A stretch of DNA of 64,000 nt from Stenopsyche tienmushanensis (lineage: Eukaryota; Arthropoda; Insecta; Trichoptera; Stenopsychidae). Position numbers and translations under genes: made by a program. This document shows positions 51,201 through 64,000 of this stretch, in pieces. The notes below the pieces were generated by a model. The model saw nothing but the letters and a program-made list of their open reading frames with translations, was not told the origin of the DNA and did not search any database. How positions within the stretch are numbered: the first letter of the stretch is position 1; every line of letters begins with the position of its first letter. Location of the stretch: contig WACJ01000006.1 of assembly GCA_008973525.1 (NCBI GenBank), forward strand, positions 1,240,001-1,304,000. Direction: 5' to 3'.

Positions 51201-54200
51201 TGAGGTTGTGATGGATGACTTTGTGGTTCTTGTGAGGAGGCATGCTACGATTATTATGACGGCAATGATGATGATGGTGATTCATCTCTTGACGTTTTGA
51301 GCACAATGAAATAATAATGGGATTATATTTAAAGCAATATATGACGAACCGCCAGAGAAGTGGTTTTTGTGCCAGATATGTATAGAACCAAAAAAATTTA
51401 GACTAGCCTCTTGGCGGCTTAAAGTCATATGGATACCAATTATTTTGCTAGAAGCTTTTCTTCTTTTTTATTTATTCTTACTTCATTTTCCTCTTCTTAA
51501 CGTGTTATATCCATTCGAAATAGTTCTTAGGGCAAACACGTATAAAACATCATAGATTCGCAGAAAGCTTTTCAAGAGCTTGAAAAGGCAATAATTTAAT
51601 TTGGAGCAGCGAGTGTTTTTCACAAGATTATGACCCAATCTATCATAAATCCTATATACGTATTTGCACTTCCTTTTAGACAACTAAAAGAAAATGTAAG
51701 TTATCTTAAACATAGATATTATAAAAACATCAACCCAAGAGATAATCCACCAAATTCTAAAGAGTTTTTATTGAAATAATAGCTAAATAATCTTGGATTC
51801 AATTACAAAAACTGTAATGTTCTGACTGAGTAGAGGAACTGCAAATTTTTAAGCTGACAAGTTATAAAATGCTGAAATTCTTCAATAATCGTATTTCTTA
51901 TCATATATTTTTATTGAAATATATTTTTATTGAAGCCTTTTTAAATATTCATAATATTGAGACTCTTATTCCTTTTGGTTTTAGAACATTTGCTTTTAAT
52001 TTAATTCTATTGAATAGAATAAAAATGTTCCTATGTGGATTTGCGAAAATTAAACGATTAATGTCAATATATTTTTAAACTATTGAAATATTTGCACTTG
52101 CAATAGATTTTTTTCTTTATGCTGTTAGTCCTTATCTTCTGAGAAAGCTCAGATTTAATCTATAAATGCCATTTTATACTAGCAACGTTGTCAACTTTTA
52201 CAAAAGTACTTTTAAGAATTTCTAGTTAACCCTTGGCTTTAACTCTTTTGGTATTTTATAATGCGATATTATTTAGCCAGGGAGTTGAGGTAATCGAAAA
52301 GCTCTGAAAAATACTACAAATACGTAAGGACGTTTTAAAAAACTTTTTTTTTATCACAGTTGGATAAAAAATAAAAATAGCGATAGGAAGTTCAGGAACG
52401 TAAATGTTATTTATTGAATATTGCACCCTCTGATGTAATGTTTTGTATGAATAATAAATTTCAGCCCTTCATCATTAAAGCCTTTATGTTTTCATGATGA
52501 CGTTGCTTTGGTTCAAATAAATCTGTTGAGAATAATATGATTTTCTTTATAATTGAAGGTAACTTTCGTGATGACCCTCAGCGTAGTTACACATCTACGA
52601 TCCTGACAATCAATGTAAACAGAGATAGCGCAAATTACATTCCGTATTTACAGAACACGAATCGCTTAACTCGAATTGTCAATAGAGATAACCAATCTAT
52701 GATCAATTGAAATAAAAAAAAATCTTCCGATACACACAGATAAGTTGCCGAGTGTTTGTCTGCCACTTTTTATCCTCGTACAATTTCATTATTTATCAGG
52801 GAAAAAGTGACATGTTCCGAGTACGAAAACGATGTTTGTACGATTTTTGCAACGGATCAATCATGGCAAAAAAATCGATTTATCGCCGCTGAAGAATAAA
52901 CACATTTCGGAAGGTGTCAAACCGAATTGCGTTTATGAAATTATAACTGTCCAAGATTATAAAGATAAACGACGCGCTAAAGCCTTACGTAAAAACGCGT
53001 TGTAATTCGCTTTGTTTCAGAATGAGGTTGTAGATAGTTTAGTGGAAAAAATATTTCAAAATTTTAGATGATGGAGGTATCAAATCGTGTTAATTTTACA
53101 TTTAGAGGTAATGAATTTTCTTCTTTCCGATATATCGATCAACAAAGTGTGCTCATGGTCACGGAATGACTGCCATTGTCACCTTATAGACAATGCCGTC
53201 CTTCATCAAATGTCGTCAGCTTTAGTTGCTATTGCTGTTTTTGTCGTCTTTTGTATGGTGGTTGATTGCATTTTAAATCCTTAACTGGATTCGCAATGTT
53301 TGATCACACTACCAATTCCGTGGGTCAAATTCGACCCACACCAAAAAATCAGCCGTCACAAGCATATTTTTGTATTATTTACACAAATATGGATGAGGGT
53401 AAATTTGTAACTAACATTTACATAAATTGGTAACAATTTTAGATATTTGTCACTTTTTGGTTAGCGTGTATTTGAAAAGTAAAAAACATATGTTTTGTTG
53501 AAAAAACTCAAACAAAAAATAAACAATAATACTTAAAAATATACATTTCTTATGAGATCAGCTTATAACTAACGTCTTCTTAGGAACTGAAAATATCACA
53601 AGTTTCAGTATTTATACTTTTTGACAACCAGTCAAAATTTACAAATAATATTCGGGACAAAGTGTGTCTTACAAATAAGATTGAAACATTTATTATATTT
53701 TAGAGTTTTCGGTAATTTTTCCATCCACATACGTAGCATCTGACCCTTTTACAATTTGGAATAGTAACAACGATAAAAGACGATGCAACTGGTACTTCAT
53801 GTTGTGACTGATTTTCCGGCTGTCCGTGTATTTCCTCCGAAACATTTTAAATATTTCTCATTAAGTTTTATGATCAAGGCTTTCCAAATTACAAATCCAT
53901 TAGAAGAACAAATATTCATATAACAATTTCATACATTTTCATGTAACACCATCAATGTGACTGATAAAATTCCTTTCTGCTTAGACCCGGACTAAAACTC
54001 GCAAAATTCCCGATTTCCCGACAAATTATTTATTGGCGTCGCTGCAGATTTATATTTATGTACTATAATACTTTGATGTGATTCGTAATTATTTTACGGA
54101 GGAATACAAAAATTCTGAATCCCGTATCTATTATATTTCATATCGATGTTCCCATTATTAGAGTCGAGGTGTAGTAAATACATCACCGGTAAGCAAAGGT

Positions 54201-57200
54201 TAATATAACAATTTGATATGTACTGTACATATGTATACATAGATTAGACAGTTACTGCCCCCAGGTGTCGCCTAAGCTCGCCAATTAGTAGTTGCGCCAC
54301 TGTTTCCAAGCGTCCAGATTTCGGCGGAAATGTCTCGATTTAGTAGCCTTCATCGTGCTGGTGAAGTGTACGATTTCTGTTTGATAAAAATTTCAATCCC
54401 GAATTTTTCGGGAATACGGTGGTCGTTTTTTAAGACGTGCAAAGTCAAAGCGTTTCAGTATTCCGTAATCATGTGTATAAATGTTGATATGTCTTGTCTT
54501 TTTTGTTATAGGAGATAGGAGATTTCCTATCTTTTCAAGCTTAAAAAGTACAAATAAATAGCACTGTGGCCATAATACTAATTTCTGACTGCCGCTGTAA
54601 GATTTCTTAAAATAAACAGTAAAAATAAGTCTCTCGACTTATTTTTACTGTTTGAAGATGCTGTTTCCAAAAAACACCCCTCCCCTGCAGAATTTATTTT
54701 CTGCTTAGAATAAGGACTAAAAGCTTAACCCTCAAATATTTTGTTATTGCAAGCCTGTGTTTCCTCTATTAATACGGTTAAACCGGTCTCAATCAGGTCT
54801 GGCTTAATTTAACGCACGAATAATAGTTGTGGATGAGCTTTATGGCATCGAAAGTAAATCATCAGCACTAGATCGACATTTTTTTCAAACGTATTAAAAA
54901 TATTGTGGATTTTAAGGCCGGGGAATGATTTAAATTGGTTTTGTGCATCGACATAGCCTTCGAGTGTCCGATTTTTTTCGTCGACCACATGCGGATATAA
55001 GAATCGGTATAAAGAGCTATTTGACACTTGATACACGTGACCGCGTTTCGATCAATAAATTCGCTCTTGTATGAAATTCGACGTCCATTTAATTTAAAGC
55101 ATGACGTGTTGATTATAATGCTGATGTTTTTTCGTGGCAGTGATTTTAATCTGGCGGCCCCACCAGGGCCGGCTCTCAAAACGGACCGGTGTTCCCAGTG
55201 ATTGACGTCCGATCCAGATAATCTTCGTCAGGCCATCTGCGCCGATTGATAAGTAATTATGTATTAAATATTTTTTGCTATTATTATTTCGGGCGTATCG
55301 GTGTGGCTTCTGAAGTTTCTCGTTACAGGCACGTTGATTTGCCTCGACGGAATTGCGTATTTGTATAAATATATTATTTCGTGATTGACAGTCACAGTTG
55401 ATTGCCAATGGAGTGTGATCTGGAGTGGAAGTTATGAAGATAAGATAAGCAGTGTGTTGGCACGGATGCAACCCCTTGAGCTCTTGACTGGAGCATTGAC
55501 CGTGATCTTTCTTTACTTTTGTCAATTTTCATAAGATGAACTATGGGAACAGCTTATTCATACAACAAAATATTCGATTATAATTGATTCAAAACAATTA
55601 CGTTCTATAATTCAATAGTGCAAAATCCACGAGTAAATAAAATATCGACTAGCTTTAAACTTTAAATAATCTGACAGCTTGTGAGCGAAGAAAATTTCAT
55701 CAATTTGATACAATGACTGATCATGAGAAGCCATGACTTGCCGAGGTCATGATTCGTATGAAACAAGACTTATTATTATCTTTTCAAAAAGTTTTTTTTT
55801 AAATTTGATACAGCAGGCTTCTTTATTTTAAGATTTTTGGGGGGGTACATTTATCATCAAAATATCAAATTATGGACTGTGTAAAATTCGATTTTCTATT
55901 AAGATATAAACGTATTCTAAAGAATAATACATCACTTAATAAGTTCGTAGGATAATTTTCTCTTCACGCAAACTTTTTTCCTCTTCATTTGGAGTAATTT
56001 TATCGCAGTTTCAGGCAAAAAATCCTACGAACTTATTGAATATATTTCAATGCCCTTTTCATCCCAATTTATGATTAATATTGTCTAAAAAATAAATTTA
56101 AAAAAATAATGTATACAAATCCTATTATAATTTCAATGCTGTTGTAGTAATTCTATTACTTTTCTTTGTTATAATTTTAATTTGTTCACCGCGTTAATAT
56201 ATTTATACATGTCGATTGTTCTGACAAACAAAATACAGACCTCTTTATGGTTTTAACGCAAAAAAAAGCAATATTGTCAATTGACATCATTATAATTTCA
56301 GATGTGTGTTTGCAATTACTTTTTACTACTTCAAAGGCCACCTACGCAATTATTAACATTTGAATTGCCGAAAAATAACTATGTCACTGTTCATGAAAGT
56401 GTCATAAGTAAAAAATGCATAAATCGAGTCAATTTCGCAATAGGTTTCAATTGACACGGCTGTCAAATGTAATAGTATGTATTTTTTACATTTGCAATTT
56501 AAATGCAATTGTGGGCTTGTCATTATATTATTTTTTGCTTGAAATGAATGTTATAATGTATACTGATTATTGCGTATTTCATGTTATTACTGTCAGCGTT
56601 TCGATAATAAAATGGCGACTTTTTCTTTACGATCACCTGGATCTCAATCATTTTTGATGTAGTTTGGAAAATTTAAAAATAAGAATTCAACAAAAAATCT
56701 ATTGTGATAGTAATCATCATTTCAAATATCTAATTAAAATGAATAAGTTAAATGCTGTGTTCCAATCGATTCATTCATGCATTCATCCATGATAAAATAT
56801 CGTTACGAAGTGATATTTGAATCAATTTTAAGCGTTTTAATATCAATTAAATTATGATCTGAATAGATCCCAATTTTATCATTGACATTCGCAGCTCCAA
56901 ATGGTTGGTAGACATTTTCTATCAAAAGAAAACACGATATACATTGAATTTCTGTTACACAGACATATCTTGTTACTGAGTTAAGAGGGTTAACTCTCTG
57001 GATACTAAGCAACAATTTATCGTCAATTGTAAACTAACAAAGAAATCAAACAAAGCCGCTATCGGCTTATTTATTACCTAAAAATGTCAGAGTGTCAGTA
57101 TTTAACCTTTTAGTGTAACTTCCTCTCACGTTAGTGCGATAAAACAAGAGAGAAGAAGCCAAAATGTTAACAAAAAATGCAAGCACATCTGATCTGAAAA

Positions 57201-60200
57201 GGTATCTAATTGAGATCGAGGTTCTTCTACGATTCGTAACTATCATATTTAGCTATTCTATGGCGAGAAATTCGCTTTGTTAATGCTCAAATCCTTTTCA
57301 TGAACTATTATGTGGTTTTGGATCAAAAAATATATAGTTTTGTATTTAAGTTGTCCAGGTCATGTTCAATTCTCTATCGTCGTTGAAAATTTCATAGTTA
57401 ATAAATAGTTTTGTAGTTTTCACTCCATCTCCTTTGAAGCATGGAATGCTTTGACCACCGCCAACTAAAATGTTTCGCCCGAGTTAATCGAAGCAAGGAC
57501 CGTTTGACGTTCACGTTCTGTAGAAAATCCTATCAAAAGACTTCCGAAGTGAGTCGGTGTCGTTTATCGATTTACTGTATTCAACTATAAAAAGTCAATT
57601 TTGAATAGCCAGTTATACAAAACCGGCACGCCGAAATGCATTCAAGGCAAAAACAAAATATTCGCCGCTTGATCGACAGATTATCAATGTTCAGTTTTTG
57701 CCGAATTGATGTTTGCTCAGTGAATTTCTTGTTTTTCAATTTTGTATGACATAATTGAATTCAATTTTAAAGTAGCTGCTTCGCTCGAAATACATTATTT
57801 TTATAAGATTTCTTTCTTGGTGGTAGACCTTGAGGAATCCTCGTTTTTTTGAGCAATCCGAGCAAGAAGAGTGCGATCAAAATTTAAGAATAATAAATCA
57901 ACCGCAGTATTAAAGTCGCAATAATAACAGCTCGCTTTTATTGATCAACCGCAGCAATAAAGTTGCTTTGTCACGATAAACATTATTGCTAGAACAACCG
58001 AATTGCTTCTGTTGATAAGCTTTTATTTATTGCTTCAATCAGTCACCATGAGAATCTCCATGACAACTTTACTGCTCATTGTTGACCTGAAGATGCAAAA
58101 ATTTGCGCGAAGCAGCATCGCGCAGATAATTCGCCTTAATGGAGACTATTCAGATGCCGAATTAAGGGGGTGGATAGATGAATTGTTAGCAGAAAATTTT
58201 ATATTATCGTCGGGTATTAAAAAAAATCCCGACGAAATTGACTTCCGCCCCCGCCCTTCCGTACAATAGACGCCTATCACAATGAGCAGGGGAGATTCCT
58301 CCGATATTAATTGCCTATCATTATTCTCCCTTGTCTGCTTGGTCTCTATTTTTTTCGGAGACGTCAGTTCTTCAGCACAGACATCTCCTCGCTCCCACTT
58401 ATTATTCTTCCACTCCGCCATACATTATCTCTATATCATTATGATTGGCCATTCAATTCAATTCCGATCTGAGGATCTCTCTATATTTCCCCCGCTTCGA
58501 TGAACAGGGCATTTCAACCACAGAGTTCTAGATAAATTTTTAAAAATATTTTGCATTGGTAATTCAAATGTTTCATATACCATTCTGTTAATACACTCAC
58601 ATATTATTTTATATATGTAATGGCATGTCGATAATCGTTTTGGTTGTGATGTCCACGTGCTCAATTTAGCGAAATTCATGTAACATAGAGATGGGGACCT
58701 CCGGGTTGCACAGGCCGCAATCCACGTAGCGAGAACACGCTTCCCGCGGCCAAGACTCTCGGTCGACTCTCTGTTTTTTTTTTGCTCATTTCGCAGTGGT
58801 GGCTTATCTATAAAAAATATGACGCCTATAAAATACAATATTAATTAATTGAAAAAAAGATATAATCTTAGAATTAGGTAATACTAATAAATAATCAGTG
58901 TGATCCAGTATAGTCTCTAAAGTTGCGATATGGACCATAAATCAGTAGAAATAAGATGGCTAAAAATTTTGACAGCCAAGCTGCGTGACTCAAGCGTGAT
59001 CAAAATATGGTACTTGAATATTGATAACCCAATTGGTTAAAATTGGATAATGTTATTCTGATATATGGCTCTTGATGGTTTTCTGCGTTAATCTAATTTG
59101 AACATTAAAAATTATAAAAAAATCAGATAAGCAAATGCTAAAGATGAACGCTTTATTATCAATTGAGAAAAGGCACTTTTTTTTTGAAAATATATCTTTT
59201 TGGTTAATTTTCCGGTTGAAATTGTCGATGGCCATCTCTAGGTATCTAGGGAAAGTAAGCTATTTAAATTGTTCCATAAATCGTCTGAAGGTCTCTTGCT
59301 TAGACGTCTTTGCAAACCCCTGGCGCTCGAAGTCGCTGCCTTTGTTCAGCAGGCCGCATATTGTTATCAAAGACGGCCAATCAGGCTGTGGTGCTCTTGT
59401 GTTTTGTTGGAGGAGATGGGAGCTGACAGCACCATCGACACGACCCGGCGCGGGGCGCCCTCCAACCAGATTGACTCCAATTACTTTTTTTCCATCGTCA
59501 GACTGTTTTGATTGCCGCGTAGGCGACTGGTTGTGCTGTTATTTACGGTTTGTTTGTTCGCGTTTGACGTGTGATGATGCATTTTTAAAACCCGTAAAAA
59601 AAACGACGACCTCAATTCAGAAGAGTCGACCATTACCGACAATTTTGATTTGCGACCACTCTATTGTTTCGTATCTAAAGCGTTTATGGTCGCGCCATAA
59701 AGCATCGGAGCCAGCGCTGGTCGACGTACGCCCACCGCTCAATGAAGGCATAAAGCACAGAGATTACTTATAAAACTAGCTTATGCTTCAAAGAATCAAT
59801 GGGTAAATAACCATAAATATATACCAAGACTGCCATAAAATAAGAGAAATACCCATGATCGAAAGTTTAGCTCAGAAACAACTGTTCATAAAGCATGTGC
59901 CATAGGAATTATCTGCATTTTCATTTAATACCTTCAATTAAAATATCAATGGCTTGCTAAAAGTACAGGTACTCAAAGCATAAAATACGGGCGAGGGGCC
60001 CCCAGGTCATAGAGTCTCCAGGCTTCGTCCCACTCCACGTCAACTCTACGAAATCGTTGACCACACGCGGGTTCATTTAGTATCGGATCACAGATTAACA
60101 GAAAATGAACAAGAATATGATTACTTGGTGATGAAAATATTACTTTCTTGGGTAATATTTTTGTTTTAGGCGAAGAACGCGAACGCCAGAACAGAATGTG

Positions 60201-63200
60201 CGAAAAACATGAATATTTTCCATTGAGTATCGATCAGATTTATCCTAATATCTTGAACATAAAAAGGAATTATTGATCCTTGTTCGAGAAAATGGACACC
60301 AAATAGTCGCTTCTTAGGACAGACACACTTCTCAGAACAACACTCAGAATACAAATAAGGAAGTTTTCTTGCCGCACTCTGGTGAGAAGCTTCTCAATAC
60401 TTGACCAGAACCACCAGATGTCTCTGTGTAACATGAAAAAAAAAATACTTAAACTAATATTTTCTATACTGTTTATGTTATTCATTTTTAAAATAAGGTA
60501 GTTACTCTGCTGCACTCTTATTACAATTAGAGAATATGTCGTTTCTTATCCTGGATTTATACAATTTTGTACATTTGTACTAACTTTATCATAGAATAGT
60601 TTACACGTGTCAAAAGCGGATTTATTTTTGTCACTTGAGTATTTAATATACGACTTTGTTGGGGATTTTATGTGTGGCGATAAATCAAACTAGGTTCGAA
60701 CATTTCTCGGTATGGGCTATCATAGGATGCATTTCTTATCGGTTGCTTATCGAAGCCTCGATGTTTGGATTACTGAATGCACATTCTTTATTGGTAATTC
60801 TGTCATAAATTGTATATAGTTGTCTGGTATACTTTTTATTCGACGATCGAAGAATGCGAGTATCATAGGCGGTAGTTTTTGAGCTCATCACGAACTGGTG
60901 ATCCATTAAGCCCGGTGTTTTCCCACAAAACGCGAAGACAGAAGTATACCTTTTCAGTCGGTACGTGATGCTTTCTTTGGTAGTTGTCGGTATTAGAATT
61001 TGTTGAAGTCATTTGGTTCCAGTAGTGGCCATGCCTTTTAGAGGTGCAATGAAGTGTATCTTATGAGCTTCTGGTCGGCTTCTTTTGGTCATCTAGTTAC
61101 TGCCTACCGCCAACGGAGCTGTTCCTTAGCGGTTGTCACTTTTCATCAATGAAAGCCATCGAAACATTTACCTTCCTGGTCGGCAAACGGAACACGAACC
61201 ATGGCCATAAAAATGCGCAAATATTTTAGTAGCACTTTTGTGATATGAAGCCTTCATATATTACAAAACTGTCCACTTCAACTACGTTTAATATTGTATG
61301 AAGCACTTGATGATGTTCATTAGGTGTGCGGCGCATTTCAAACAAGCTCAAAATACGACTTTGATTGATCTTTGTTTGGTTTTAGCTTCTGTTTTCAAGA
61401 TTTTGAAATATTTACCGTATTTTATTATTGTTTATCTGTATAGAATCACTTAAAACCCATGTATAATATGTCCAGATATATTTGTTCTATTAGAAACTTA
61501 TCACCATTTTTAAACAACGAGACATTGGGACATGTCTAGAACAAGATGCCAGTAATGTAAGTTGTAATTAACTTTGAAGGCTAAGATTGTTAAATATATA
61601 TATATAAAATCTTATTGAAGTAGTTAAAGTAAACAATCAATTTGACTTTAATAAATATATGTATAAAGAATTGGAATTGAATTAAATTTGGAAATGTATG
61701 ACAATTAAAAATGTAGAAATAATACTATTCATAGTATTTGATCAGTTGATAGCCTTTTTAGTACTATCTATGGTATTTAATCCTTTTAATGACGAGTGAA
61801 AAATTTGAACTTAAGCGAAATATGCTGATTTGATTCGATCATTTTTTAAAAGGGCTAAAAAATAATTAATCTTAAGATTCGTGATCAGATTCAGATAATA
61901 ATAAAGAAAATAATAACATCGGAAAATAATTTCAGTTAACTATGATTTTTATTTAGAGAACGTTTTCATCAGTCGAAAATTTGTAACAAAATTGGAAAAA
62001 TTCCTAATTTTTCCTGGTTTGAAGGCAACAAAGCATTTATAACAAGACTCTAAGAACTAATTCATTATGCCAGCGATGACAAATAGGTGGTAAGCGTAGC
62101 AAATTGGGAAGCATGAAGATTGGCAAATTGATTGCTCTCCCTGCATATTTTTTTCAGTCAAAAAATCTTCCATTTAAGCTCTGTTTTCCATTTGTTGAAA
62201 TATAGTCGCAATAGATTGAAGTTATATTGTGCCATTTTATTTCTGTTTGTTAATTGATTGTTTAACTGTAAAATTACTTCATTTTCAACAAGTTTGCTTT
62301 CCTTTGATCTCCTTATATTTCATTCGTAGGTTTAAAGACGTTCCATTATGTATAGCTAATTTTTGATTGTTTTTTTTTTAACTTGGTCCATATGTTCTTA
62401 TTTTGTAATATTTAAAGACTCAAAATAACATGAAAGATGATTGCTTGGAAATTTTCCTGGAGAAAATAAAGATTTATTAGAAAAGGCACACTTTCTAAAT
62501 GGTATTTTGATAAAACTATAAGATAAATATGGTGTGTATGCAAAAATATGGTATATTTAATTGAAAATCAAAATATCTTATTTATAGTCGACTTTATATT
62601 ATTTTGATCGAAATAAGAAAGACGGTAAAGTGATATGAAGATTGGAAAAATTTCAATCAGCATAGCATGAGAAGGTTCACGATTTCCAACGCCATAAAAG
62701 GCAGATTTTCAATTTGATTTGATTGGTCTTTAAAATGGTGATAATTTTAAGCTAAAATTAGGAAGCTGAAATACTCTAAAGAACATTATTCAGGTTATAT
62801 ATTTTATTAATTTTAGTGTCCATGAGCAGATCAACATGAACGAAATATAAGCGCAAAATAAGTAAATTCAGCGGAAAAATAATAAAATAATGACCTGAAT
62901 AGGTCCTTAATTTTTTATAGCAAATCACTGCTTCAAAATTATGTCTGCATTCTCTTTTCAACTTGATTATTTTTTATTAATAAACTATAGTATCATGAAT
63001 ATATAATCAACTGATAAACGTTAACAATGGACTCAGGTTAATATTATTTTTAAAAGGTATTAAATATATAATTAGATGTTATGGAACCATTGTCGACCTC
63101 TTTGCTATAATACTTATAAGAATATGGGCATTAATCAAATCTTCTGTAGATTTGAACCTAAAATGATTGAGTTTCGATTTAGACTGTTAAATCAAGAAAC

Positions 63201-64000
63201 TCATAACGTTGTTATCGGTGGTTTGACAGTTATAATATACTATTTTATACAAAATAATTTTTAAACATATTTTTTGATGTTAAAAAATATTTTACCCTAT
63301 GATATGGATGACTTTGACACATTAAACGAATTTGTTGAATTGAAGTGTGAGTCGATTTAATTGAAGTGTCCTTTACTAAAAATTTCAATGATTTGAATCC
63401 ATTTTGGCAATCTTATGCGTTATAATATATGGTTTATATTTCTGAAAATCAAATATAGTTTTTGGTCACTCTGTGCATTGATAATGTGCTCAATTTTGAA
63501 AATATAATTTCAATAAATCATTGAAGATTGATAGTATCTATATCAGTATATCAGGGGCTCTCAACTTTTTTCTTCGTCGAGCAAGTATAATCTAATAGTT
63601 TTCAACAACAGAGAGCTGTATCAAATATATATCAGAGAGCTTTTACAATTCACTTAATATTTAAAAAAACATTATTATCTAATAATTGCATTCGTTAAGA
63701 ATTAAATTTTAAAATTGAAAAATGTATCGTCAACCCCCAATATACCCTTTTCAAACTTCCATCGACCTCCAAGGGGTCCACTTGGACTGCGCTGAGAACC
63801 CATGATCTATATTATATTAAGGGCCAATACAAAGCAACAGTTTAATTGAGATTGTTGAGGATAGTTGGTCCAGCGCAAGTGTCTTTATGCGCCTTCATTG
63901 TTTACCAATATGGATTTCTCGGAGGTGTTACTTGAGTTATCATTTCATTAAATATGATATACGACCATAGAACCGGGCAAGGCTTTGCTCGGCCGCTCTT

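Overview
This window looks like eukaryotic, probably arthropod (most likely insect), nuclear DNA. It is AT-rich throughout, has no bacterial-style operons, and has no open reading frame over about 210 codons. The only protein homology I can recognise is to decayed transposases and one reverse-transcriptase tail. I found no convincing host exon, tRNA, rRNA, known microRNA or CRISPR array. The best reading is a gene desert, or the inside of a very large intron or intergenic region. It is a mosaic of (a) transposon relics, (b) AT-rich filler and (c) many 200-800 bp islands of more GC-balanced, higher-complexity sequence. Those islands resemble cis-regulatory or conserved non-coding DNA of a developmental gene, but that is inference from composition and motifs, without alignment.

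Transposon layer, left to right. A pogo/Tigger-like relic (family B) lies at 4014-5041. A TIR-bounded non-autonomous element lies at about 9225-9865. Five copies of one hAT family lie at 10301-11154, about 29542-30315, 39546-40092, 41392-42265 and about 53933-54432. The 41392 copy has a perfect 8-bp target-site duplication. A second Tigger-like family (A) has copies at 12163-12975 and 17422-18289. A non-LTR retrotransposon tail directly follows the first of these, at about 12980-13465. A piggyBac-like TTAA MITE is at 15056-15192. A second hAT lineage (ZBED5/Charlie-like) is at 25684 to about 27000, with a small related MITE at 63544-63804 that has a perfect 8-bp duplication. A doubly deleted mariner is at 49674-50446, and a 100-bp mariner-like MITE is at 55938-56037. 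All of them appear inactive.

Other repeats. A 20-bp-unit minisatellite (43795-44015 and 44560-44775) is split by about 540 bp that carry a dispersed repeat, here called Y, with another copy at 32231-32360. An unclassified repeat (X) occurs as an inverted pair at 25591 and 29431. Long near-perfect hairpins lie at 1149-1172, 24382-24403, 48946-48990 and 54614-54653.

I found no convincing new multi-gene system. The observations most worth checking are the hAT family with its embedded piggyBac-type end, the split minisatellite with repeat Y, the perfect hairpins, and the possible conserved regulatory islands, especially 24600-25200, 36040-36830 and 59250-59770.
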